In this document: piece by piece, positions 25,622 through 33,300 of the stretch | Layout of the letters: each line of letters begins with the position of its first letter | Numbering within the stretch: the first letter of the stretch is position 1 | DNA from: Micromonospora alfalfae | Lineage (GTDB): Bacteria > Actinomycetota > Actinomycetes > Mycobacteriales > Micromonosporaceae | Assembly (NCBI RefSeq): GCF_022230925.1 | Contig: NZ_JAKKFH010000062.1 | Coordinates: 124,001 to 188,000, forward strand | Reading direction: 5' to 3' | DNA: 64,000 bases | Program-made: the position numbers and the translations under genes | Notes under the pieces: model-generated | Database searches by the model: none | The model's input: the letters and a program-made list of their open reading frames with translations, nothing else | Told to the model about the DNA's origin: nothing

Positions 25622-26137
25622 ATGCCCGAGACTGACATTCCCGTTCCGCTGCGACACCGCCCCACCGTCGGCGGATTGGTCGTACCGTGGATCACCGTTC
25701 AGATGCCGGACGGCCGGTACCGCTTCGGAGCGATCGACGCCGACCGGCTACGAACCGCCTTCATCGACCATCTCTGCCAAATCTGCGGCGAACAGATGTC
25801 CCGGCTGTTTGTCTTCGCCATGCGCACCGTCGACTTTGAACGGCTCATCAGCACCGAGCCGGCCATGCACCCCGAGTGCGCCCGCTACAGCGTGACTGCG
25901 TGCCCCATGATCGCGGGCCACATGACCCACTACCGCGCCCAGGCGTCGGACGCCCCCGAATCTGCCGGCGACCCGCACGGGGCTCGCCCCGGACACAGAG
26001 CCCACGAATGGCGCTTACTGTGGACGACCGGCTATCGCACGACTTTGGACCCCCGGACCCGGACTCCGGCGGCCGAGATCCCCATTGAACTCTTGCAGCG
26101 GGTACAGCGGATCAGGCCGCCCGCTCCGGACCAGTAG
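25622..26137 (+). CDS. Hypothetical protein, Cys-motif family common in actinobacteria
   Basis: 171 residues from ATG 25622. The pattern VGGLVVPWITVQMPDGRYRF, then HLCQICGEQMSRLFVFAM, STEPAMHPECARYSVTACP and the end of a basic C-terminal half matches a widespread actinobacterial family that databases often mislabel as cell envelope biogenesis protein OmpA. The CxxC plus H..C..C residues suggest a zinc site. The true function is unknown. It probably shares a transcript with the 24825 gene. Confidence 0.65.
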   Translation: MPETDIPVPLRHRPTVGGLVVPWITVQMPDGRYRFGAIDADRLRTAFIDHLCQICGEQMSRLFVFAMRTVDFERLISTEPAMHPECARYSVTACPMIAGHMTHYRAQASDAPESAGDPHGARPGHRAHEWRLLWTTGYRTTLDPRTRTPAAEIPIELLQRVQRIRPPAPDQ

Positions 26138-26149
26138 CTAACATCGCCT

Positions 26150-26176
26150 GACGGCGGTCCGCACTGGGCCGCCGTC
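26150..26176 (+). terminator. Hairpin after the 25622 gene
   Basis: GACGGCGG (26150-26157) pairs with CCGCCGTC (26169-26176), 11-base loop, directly before direct-repeat copy 2. Confidence 0.55.
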
Positions 26177-26185
26177 GGGTGGCGT

Positions 26186-26623
26186 CGGGTTTCAGGCCCG
26201 GTCCTAGCGGACCGGAAACCGGAAGCGGCCTGCGGCCGCACTGCTCAAAACCCCTTCTCCTTCGGTGGGGGCCGAACAGGCTAGCGACGTGCTCGCTCCG
26301 GTCAAGTCCGGCCGCGGCTCGCAAAACATCATGCACACCCCGCATGATCTTTTCCTCGAAACCCCGCGCCCAGACTTGACCTCCACTGCGCGCGCCACGG
26401 GTCGAGTGAACTCGCCCCCACCGCCGGAAGAAGTGGGGGGACGCGCCACGACCGCACCCCGCGCGCTGGTCGGCGTACCCGCCGGCATCCACTTTTCAAG
26501 GTCATAAAATCCGATGTCCGAACAGGCCAAACAGGGTAGCCACAGGACGCCAAACCGGGTAGAGTAATAGTTGTTCGGAGGGGACGGCGAACCCCCACCG
26601 CACACCACACAAACCCCCAACCA
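26186..26623 (+). repeat. 438-bp direct repeat, copy 2
   Basis: Apparently identical to 22701-23138. It ends just before the ribosome site of the diguanylate cyclase gene. Recombination between the copies would remove 3,485 bp carrying the 23148, 24825 and 25622 genes and put the cyclase under copy 1. Confidence 0.9.
26537..26597 (+). promoter_or_regulatory. Shared promoter/leader cassette, copy 4
   Basis: Identical to copy 2 because it lies in the direct repeat: -35 TAGCCA (26537-26542), 17 bases, -10 TAGAGT (26560-26565), then the ACGGCGAA leader hairpin. It drives the GGDEF gene at 26637. Confidence 0.8.
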
Positions 26624-26636
26624 CGGGAGAGTGCGC

Positions 26637-27281
26637 ATGAGCACCGCATCCACGTTCCTGCTCGCAACCACCACCGCGTCGTGCATCGCGCTTCTCGCAC
26701 GCAACAGGAAGCTTCGCACCGATCTCATCACCGCTCGTTTCGAGGCCCACCACGACGCCCTGACCGGGCTGCCGAACCGCCGCGCCCTGCTCCTGCACCT
26801 TGACGGCCTACTTGCCGACCGGACCCGTCCGGTAGCCGTGGCCCTTGTCGACCTCAACCGCTTCAAGGAAATCAACGACGAGCACGGCCACACCGCCGGA
26901 GACCTCGTGCTCTGCCGGGTGGCGGACACCCTGAGAGGGCTTCGCCTACCGCGCACGATGGTCGGCCGAATGGGAGGTGACGAGTTCATGATCATCGTCG
27001 ATGACGGCATGTACACCGCTCGCAACAATGCCGAAGCCGCCGCCCAGGCGCTCGACGCAACGACCGTCATCCTCGGGGCAACGAACTTCGGCTGTTACGC
27101 CAGCCTTGGGCTTGCCCTCGCAGACCACAACGACATCACCGCCGTCGACCTGATCCGCCGAGCAGACGCCGCCATGTACGCAGCCAAGCGACGCGGCGGG
27201 GGCGTCAGGGAGTGGCACGAGAACATCGGCGCGACCGTCACGGCAACGCTCCCGATGCAGCGCCGCCGCTACCGGTTCTAG
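26637..27281 (+). CDS. Membrane-anchored diguanylate cyclase (GGDEF)
   Basis: 214 residues from ATG 26637 (GGGAGAG 6 bases upstream). One hydrophobic N-terminal segment (TFLLATTTASCIALLA) is a likely membrane anchor. The GGDEF domain follows at once: DALTGLPNRRALLLHL, VALVDLNRFKEINDEHGHTA and the active-site RMGGDEFMIIVDD near residue 115. The signature is intact, so synthesis of c-di-GMP from two GTP is predicted. The inhibitory RxxD site before GGDEF is absent (RTMV), so feedback control is probably lost. There is no sensory domain. In actinobacteria c-di-GMP controls development and adhesion, so this cargo gene could alter host behaviour. Confidence 0.88.
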   Translation: MSTASTFLLATTTASCIALLARNRKLRTDLITARFEAHHDALTGLPNRRALLLHLDGLLADRTRPVAVALVDLNRFKEINDEHGHTAGDLVLCRVADTLRGLRLPRTMVGRMGGDEFMIIVDDGMYTARNNAEAAAQALDATTVILGATNFGCYASLGLALADHNDITAVDLIRRADAAMYAAKRRGGGVREWHENIGATVTATLPMQRRRYRF

Positions 27282-27287
27282 CCGGCA

Positions 27288-27327
27288 CCGGGTGGCCCGG
27301 AACCCCGGGTGGTTTCGGGCCACCCGG
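27288..27327 (+). terminator. 12-bp perfect hairpin after the GGDEF gene
   Basis: CCGGGTGGCCCG (27288-27299) pairs with CGGGCCACCCGG (27316-27327), 16-base loop. The hairpin abuts the next -35 (27329), so terminator and promoter are back to back. Confidence 0.75.
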
Positions 27328-27328
27328 A

Positions 27329-27393
27329 TAGACACAACCCTCATAACCGGGTATAGTAATAGCTGTTCGACAGGGACGGCGAACCCCTTTCGA
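27329..27393 (+). promoter_or_regulatory. Shared promoter/leader cassette, copy 5
   Basis: -35 TAGACA (27329-27334), 17 bases, -10 TATAGT (27352-27357), AATAGCTGTTCGA, then GGG-ACGGCGAA-CCC flanked by an outer GTTCGA/TCGAAC stem. The outer stem differs in sequence from the other copies but still pairs, which suggests selection on structure. It drives the 27427 gene. Confidence 0.8.
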
Positions 27394-27426
27394 ACACCCA
27401 CCAAACCCCATGCGAGGAGTCTCACG

Positions 27427-27870
27427 ATGCCCGCGCTAGCTGCTCCCACCGAAGCGCTCCCGGCCCTTCATGCCGACCCCCACACGCGACACATCCTGCA
27501 CCTGCTCGACGCAGCCCGCCGCCGCATGGCAGAGGTCATCACCTTCCTGCACCTGTGCGAGCACGCCCCGGCCTGGCCCACGACACCCACCCACAACACC
27601 GCCGCCGCCATCGAACTACGCGCGGCCACCGTCGCCCTGATCATGTACGCCCGCCGACACTGCTGCGACGCCTGCAACCCCGGCCGGATGCGGGCCACGC
27701 TGCGACTGGCCGCCTTGCTGCTCGACCTGTGGCAGAACGGCAAACACCACGTACAGCGCCCCGACCTGTACCCCCTCACGCTCGCCCACAGCGCTGGACG
27801 GTTGTTCCGAGACACCGCCGGATGGGTCACCACCGGCGACCCGGGCCGCCTGCTCGGCCAGCACGTCTGA
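27427..27870 (+). CDS. Small helical hypothetical protein of the cassette set
   Basis: 147 residues from ATG 27427 (GAGGAG upstream). Mostly helical: HTRHILHLLDAARRRMAEVI, AAAIELRAATVALIMYARRH, then CCDACNPGRMRATLRLAALL. The CCDAC motif could bind metal or form a disulfide. No signal peptide or catalytic motif. Last gene with a cassette promoter. Confidence 0.6.
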   Translation: MPALAAPTEALPALHADPHTRHILHLLDAARRRMAEVITFLHLCEHAPAWPTTPTHNTAAAIELRAATVALIMYARRHCCDACNPGRMRATLRLAALLLDLWQNGKHHVQRPDLYPLTLAHSAGRLFRDTAGWVTTGDPGRLLGQHV

Positions 27871-27882
27871 CCCGCGCGGATC

Positions 27883-27909
27883 GCCCGGCCGCCGGCAAGG
27901 CGGCCGGGC
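27883..27909 (+). terminator. Hairpin after the 27427 gene
   Basis: GCCCGGCCGCC (27883-27893) pairs perfectly with GGCGGCCGGGC (27899-27909), 5-base loop. Confidence 0.7.
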
Positions 27910-27959
27910 CACCACACCCCAGACGTCACCGACGCGCATCGAGCGCGCCGCCGCCGGCT
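27902..27959 (+). repeat. 58-bp repeat upstream of tandem paralogue 1
   Basis: Starts GGCCGGGCCA and includes GTCACCGACGCGCATCGAGC; it recurs at 28811-28868 with only a few mismatches. It marks the left end of a roughly 0.9-kb tandem duplication that includes the following gene. Confidence 0.75.
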
Positions 27960-28014
27960 ACCGCTCCCGCCCCTCACCCCACATCGCATCGCATCGCCAT
28001 TGGAAGGCAAAACC

Positions 28015-28695
28015 TTGAGTTTCCTCACTCGCGCCGATCGGATCACCATCGCCCACGTCTGCCAGGACTGGGCCACCGCCTACGCCGCCGCACCAGTGAA
28101 CCTGCCCAAGAGCCTCACCGTTCGCTACCTCACCGACCACCACCTTCGAGCCCTCAGCGCGCGCCACGGCCGAGAAATGATCTCGCGTGCCGTCGCCTCG
28201 CACCTCGACGCCCACCCCAAAGACCTCACCGCCCCCCGCGTCAGCCACCGGGAACGCCGTACCCGCCAAGCCGAACGCGACGCCACCGCCGCCCGCTACC
28301 TGAAATACGCCTACCACCACTACGCCGCCGCCGAGCCCTACGAAGCGCTCGCGCTCATCGACCGGGCGGAACTGGCCTCACCTACCTATAAGGACTTCAG
28401 TCAGTACCGGCGAGCCATCCAGAAGAGGATGCGGCCCTTCGCCGGTACCGACCTCACCCGCACCAGCCTGCGCCACCGCGCTCTGCTGCCACTGGCCAAC
28501 CCACACCCCGGGCCGCCCGTCATGCACCACGGCAGCCACACCCAAGAATGGGTTTACCCCGGACGCCTCGTCATCGAAGGCAATTGGCCCGCCGCCATCC
28601 CCGAGCACTGCACCGCCACCGACGAGGGACTCACCGACTGGATCGCCAACAGAACGGTTCTCGTCTGCACCGGGTGCGGACTCGACTGCACTTAA
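28015..28695 (+). CDS. Hypothetical protein, tandem paralogue 1
   Basis: 226 residues from TTG 28015, chosen because GGAAGG lies 7 bases upstream and the N-terminus then aligns with paralogue 2 (LTRADRITIAHVCQDWATAY). Shared blocks with the 28935 product are very strong: AAEPYEALALIDRAELASPT, KDFSQYRRAIQK, TSLRHRALLPLANPHPGPP, IEGNWPAAIPEHCTATDE and the end TVLVCTGCGLDCT, a possible metal-binding CxxC. No known domain. Probably expressed together with paralogue 2. Confidence 0.6.
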   Translation: MSFLTRADRITIAHVCQDWATAYAAAPVNLPKSLTVRYLTDHHLRALSARHGREMISRAVASHLDAHPKDLTAPRVSHRERRTRQAERDATAARYLKYAYHHYAAAEPYEALALIDRAELASPTYKDFSQYRRAIQKRMRPFAGTDLTRTSLRHRALLPLANPHPGPPVMHHGSHTQEWVYPGRLVIEGNWPAAIPEHCTATDEGLTDWIANRTVLVCTGCGLDCT

Positions 28696-28710
28696 ACACA
28701 GCATCCGCAA

Positions 28711-28747
28711 CGCTGGCCGGTTGGGCTGAAGCCCGGACCGGCCAGCG
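28711..28747 (+). terminator. Hairpin after tandem paralogue 1
   Basis: CGCTGGCCGGT (28711-28721) pairs with ACCGGCCAGCG (28737-28747), with an inner GGGCT/AGCCC stem. Confidence 0.65.
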
Positions 28748-28810
28748 TCGCCCACTCACGACGCAACATCGCCAAACGTCTGCCCACGCAGCGCCTGGCC
28801 GCCCTTCAGC

Positions 28811-28868
28811 GGCCGGGCCAGGACACCCCAGAAGTCACCGACGCGCATCGAGCGCGCCGCCGCCGGCT
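28811..28868 (+). repeat. 58-bp repeat upstream of tandem paralogue 2
   Basis: Second copy of the 27902-27959 repeat, 909 bp away, again placed shortly before a paralogous gene. Confidence 0.75.
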
Positions 28869-28934
28869 GCCGCACCCGTCACCCACTGCCCCGCCCCGCA
28901 GCGCACACCCTCGCACCACACGAGAGGCACCAGC

Positions 28935-29612
28935 ATGAGACTGACCCACCCCGAACGCGTCATGATCGCCTACGTCTGCGCCGACTGGGCACCCAACTAC
29001 TTCCACAGCCCCATCCACGGCGGCACGGACGCGGCCGTCCGCTACATCGCAGACCACCACCTTGACGCATTGACCATGAAATACGGCCGCCCCGAAATCT
29101 GGGAAGCCGTTGCCGCCCACCTCGACGCCAACCCCGACACACTCACCGCGCCACTCACCACCAGCGCCGAACGCAGCGCCCGCGAAGACGCCCGCAACGC
29201 ACGCGCCGACGCCTACCTACGCGCCGCACTGCACCACCACCAAGCCGCCGAGCCATACGAAGCGCTCGCGCTCATCGACCGCGCGGAACTGGCCTCGCCC
29301 ACCTTCAAGGACTTCACCCAGTACCGGCGAGCCGTCCACAAGAAGCTTCCACCCGCAACACCGACCGACCTCACCGGCACCGGCCTGCGCCACCGCGCCA
29401 CGCTGCCGCTGGCCGGCCCACACCCCGGGCCGCCCGTCAGGTACCACGGCAGCCAGGCCAGGGGATGGGTTTACCCCGGCCACATGGTCATCGAAGGTGA
29501 CTGGCCCGCCGCCATCCCCGAACACTGCACCGCCACCGACGACGAACTCATGGAATGGGTAGGAGAAGGGACGGTTCTCGTCTGCACCGGATGCGGACTC
29601 GACTGGACCTAA
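28935..29612 (+). CDS. Hypothetical protein, tandem paralogue 2
   Basis: 225 residues from ATG 28935 (GAGAGG upstream). It is a diverged duplicate of the 28015 product (LTHPERVMIAYVCADWAPNY, AAEPYEALALIDRAELASPT, KDFTQYRRAVHKKL, TGLRHRATLPLAGPHPGPP, ending TVLVCTGCGLDWT). The middle is almost unchanged while the linker regions differ, which points to an old duplication under purifying selection. The function is unknown. Confidence 0.6.
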   Translation: MRLTHPERVMIAYVCADWAPNYFHSPIHGGTDAAVRYIADHHLDALTMKYGRPEIWEAVAAHLDANPDTLTAPLTTSAERSAREDARNARADAYLRAALHHHQAAEPYEALALIDRAELASPTFKDFTQYRRAVHKKLPPATPTDLTGTGLRHRATLPLAGPHPGPPVRYHGSQARGWVYPGHMVIEGDWPAAIPEHCTATDDELMEWVGEGTVLVCTGCGLDWT

Positions 29613-29623
29613 CCCGCAACGCC

Positions 29624-29653
29624 GGCCGGTTCGGGCTCTAGCCCGGACCGGCC
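29624..29653 (+). terminator. Hairpin after tandem paralogue 2
   Basis: GGCCGGT (29624-29630) pairs with ACCGGCC (29647-29653), with an inner GGGCT/AGCCC stem; similar to the hairpin after paralogue 1. It also faces the convergent gene that ends at 29666. Confidence 0.6.
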
Positions 29654-29665
29654 AGCCCCACCACC

Positions 29666-30082
29666 TCAGGACAGAGCGCCGCGCGAGACATCACCAGCAG
29701 AAGCCGGCCCCGCATTTCCGGGCACCGGGACAGCCGTACGTCGACGACGAGGCACTACCTCGCCCAACTCAGCGATCCGAGCCCGCACCGTGCCTCCATC
29801 CGCGCCACGCCGATACGCCCGCACCCGCGCCAGATCCACCCCGGTCAAGTCCGCCGCCAGGGCGTCATCGCGCAGCACCGTCGCCAGCACCACCACAGCC
29901 AACCCGTGCGCCGCCGCAGCCGCCCCGACTTCCTGATCCAGCCGCGCGACGACCTCACGCCGACGCCGCTCGGCGTCCTGCACCGTCCCGGCAGCCTGCT
30001 CGACCGCCCGCACCGCGCGCAGCTCCAATTCCTGCCGCCGCCGCAGCGCCCGAGTCGCGTCGTTCCCCGTTTTACTCGCCAT
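29666..30082 (-). CDS. Small basic helical protein, probable mobilisation accessory
   Basis: 138 residues from ATG 30082 (MASKTGNDATRALRRRQELE). A long basic amphipathic helix (RRRQELELRAVRAVEQAAGT, QDAERRRREVVARLDQEVGA) is followed by an HTH-like region (RDDALAADLTGVDLARVRAY). It is divergent from the relaxase gene, where accessory DNA-binding proteins of the relaxosome are usually encoded. I infer that it binds the neighbouring oriT, but no specific family is recognised. Confidence 0.6.
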   Translation of the reverse strand: MASKTGNDATRALRRRQELELRAVRAVEQAAGTVQDAERRRREVVARLDQEVGAAAAAHGLAVVVLATVLRDDALAADLTGVDLARVRAYRRGADGGTVRARIAELGEVVPRRRRTAVPVPGNAGPASAGDVSRGALS

Positions 30083-30318
30083 TCCCCGACCGTAGCGACC
30101 ACTCCCGGCAGCTCACCAGATCACGCACCACGCCAATTCGGCTATTCGTTCGATGCTGGCCGCAGTTCGACATCTTCCCCACTCGACCGTTCATCCCCGG
30201 CCACGCACTCTGTGGCCTGCCTAAACGGCTACCGCCTCGTTTCTCATTCGCTTACGGGGGACACACCCCCTTGCATTCTCCACCGCGCATCGACGAGTTG
30301 ATCTTCTACGGTCGAGTC
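30083..30318. promoter_or_regulatory. Probable oriT region
   Basis: The 236-base spacer between the divergent accessory gene and relaxase gene has two perfect hairpins: GGCCAC-gcactct-GTGGCC (30199-30217) and GGGGG-acaca-CCCCC (30256-30270). MobF oriT sites are typically AT-variable regions with such inverted repeats beside the relaxase gene. No nic sequence can be named. Confidence 0.5.
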
Positions 30319-33300
30319 ATGTTGTCCGTCACGCGCATCTCGCCCGGGGACGGCTACCGCTACGTGATGGAGCAGGTGGCCGCTGGCCGCCATGACCTGC
30401 GCCCCCTGGGCGATGGGGGGCCAACGCCCTACTACATCAACCACACGGCGCGGGGGGAGAGCCCCGGCTGGTGGGCCGGCGACGGCGCTGCCGTCCTTGG
30501 CGTCGCCGGCTGGGTCAACGAGCGGCAAATGCGGTACCTCATCGGCCAAGGACGTCACCCGAACGCCGGTTACCGGCTCGGGCAGAAATGGCGGATCTAC
30601 ACGCCGATGACCGACGAGTACCGCGAAAAGGCCGTCCAGCGGGCGCTGGCGCACCTGCCCGCCGATGCCACGGTGGAGCAGCGCGACAAGGTATGGCACG
30701 ACATCATGCACGCGCCCGAGCGGCGTGCCGTGTCCGCATACGACGTCACCGTCTCCCCCGTTAAATCCGTATCGCTGCTGTGGGCGTTCGGCGACGACGC
30801 GGTCAAGCACGACGTCGTGGCCGCCCACCACGCCGGGGTGCGATCGCTCCTGGATCACCTCCAGCGCCACGGTGCGTTCGCCCGCGCCGGCGCGGGCGGC
30901 GTCCGTCAACTCGACACCGCGGGGCTGGCGGCGCTGGTCTTCGACCACCGGATGAGCCGCGAGCGCGACCCGCAGTTGCACTCGCACGTCGTCGTCTCCA
31001 GCAAGGTCCAGACGGTGACCGCGGACGGCGATCCGCAGTGGCTGGCTCTCGACGGCAAGGCCTTCTACCGCGCGACCACCGCCGGCCGTGTCGCGTACGA
31101 ACGCGCGGTGGAAGTCGAGCTTCACCACCGACTGGGGGTTAGCTTCGCCGCCGCGCGGGATGAGTCCGGGATCCGCGAGATCGTCGGTCTCAGCGACGCG
31201 TCGCTGCGCCACTACGGCAAGCGGCGGGGCGCGATCACCGAGGAGATGAACCGCCGCACCGACAAGCAGGCCCCGGCGACACGATCAGTGGCCGCGCAGT
31301 GGCGTCGCCGCGCGCAGGACGCGACGTTGCGGACCCGCCAGCCGCACAAGGGCGCCGAGTCCACCCACCAGGCCGTGCAGCGCTGGCAGGCTGAGGATCG
31401 GGTTGCACGACTCGACACCGCCAGGCAGGTACGCCTCGTCCTCGATGGCGCCGCCCGTGACGATACAGCCGCCACCGCAAGCCGGATCCTTCGTCGCGCG
31501 TCCCGGCTACACCCGCACGGCGTCGACGAGGCAGCGCTCCGCACGGTCGCCGCGCAGCTCGGCGTCCCCGCCACCGACCACGACCGCGTCATCGACGCGG
31601 CCGTGCGCACCGACGTGCGCCTCGCTCTCGCTCGCGCCGTCCGCGACCTCGGACGCGAGCGGGCGGTCTTCGGCCGTGAACACCTCGAACTGGCCATCGG
31701 TCGAGCCCTCGACATCACCCCCGGCGAGTCACCACAGGCCGACTGGCAACGGGTCCAGAACCTTGCCGGGAAAGCCATGACCGAGGGTCTGGCCGGGCTG
31801 CGCGTGCTCACACCGCCAGCCCTCGTGCAATGGGGGCCGAGCCTGCTGCGCGGCAGCGACCGGCACAGCGAATACACCCGGCACCGGGACCTGCAGATGA
31901 CCACCCACACGGTCCTCGCCGCCGAGAAAGAAGTCCTCACCTACGCCGGCCGCCACGGAGCCATCCCCGCCCCAGCAGCAGCGATCACCTCCGCCACAGC
32001 GGCCCTGCGGCTGTCTCCCGAGCAGGAGACCGCGCTGCGCTGGCTCGTCAGCGACGACCGGCGGGTCACCGGCGTTGTCGGGCCCGCCGGCACCGGCAAG
32101 ACCTACCTGCAACGCGCCGTCGTCGCCGCCGCCCGCGAGACCGGTGTGCCGGTGCTCGGCCTCACCGTCGGACAGTCCGCAGCCCAACTGCTCGCCGACG
32201 CCACCGCCGCGCCCGGACAGGTGCTGCGGACAGAGAACATCGCCCGGTGGTTGCACGCCCAACACCGGCCGCCACCCGGCACCACCGCCGCCGAATGGCA
32301 GTTCCGACCCTGGCAATGGGTCATCATCGACGAGGCATCGCAGGTGTCCAGTCACGACCTCGCCCGCCTCGTCACCCACCTCGACAAGGTCAACGGCAAA
32401 CTCATCCTCGTCGGCGACCCCGAACAGATCTCCGCGATCGGGCCCGGCGGACTGTTCCGATACCTCGACAGCCTCGGCACCACCATCCACCTCTCCCAGG
32501 TCCGCCGGTTCACCCAACCCTGGGAAGGAGCCGCGTCGCTGCGGCTACGCGGCGGCGACCTCACCGTCCTCGCCGAATACGACCGCAGAGGCCGCCTCAT
32601 CGGCGGGCACCGCCAGCACCTCATCGGCCAAATGCTCGACCGGTGGGCCGCCGACATGACCACCGAGCACCGCAGCATGATCCTCGTCGAAACCGCCGAC
32701 GAAGCCGCCGACATCGCCCGCCGCGCCCGCGACATCCTCATCCACGCCGGCCTCGTCCGAGCCGGCCCCGCCGTGCGCCTGCGCGACGGCAACTTGGCCA
32801 GCGTCGGCGACATCATCGTCACCCGCCGCAACGACCGGCGCATCAGCGCCGGCAGCACCTACGTCGCCAACCGCGACCAATGGCGCGTCGACGCCATCGC
32901 CGGCACCGGACAGGTGCAGGTCACGAATCTACGGACCACCGCGACCGCCGTGCTGCCCGCCGCGTACGCCGCACAGCACGTCCAACTCGCCTACGCCCTC
33001 ACCGTCGACTCCGTCCAAGGCCAGACTGTGCACACCGCCCGCGCGCTCGTCGACGACAACACCTCCCTGGCCCGCCTCTACGTCATGCTCACCCGCGGAA
33101 CCACCCTCAACGAGGCGTACGTCGTCACCAACGATGTACGCCGCGAAGGAACCCCACCGCAGCCGCCCACCGCCCGCGTCGCGGTCCTCGCCGACATCAT
33201 GCGCCGCGCCACACCCGACCGCTCCGCCACCGAAACCGAACAACAACTCTGGGCCGACGTCGACGCACTGCACGCCTGGACACCTATTTACGACGACCTG

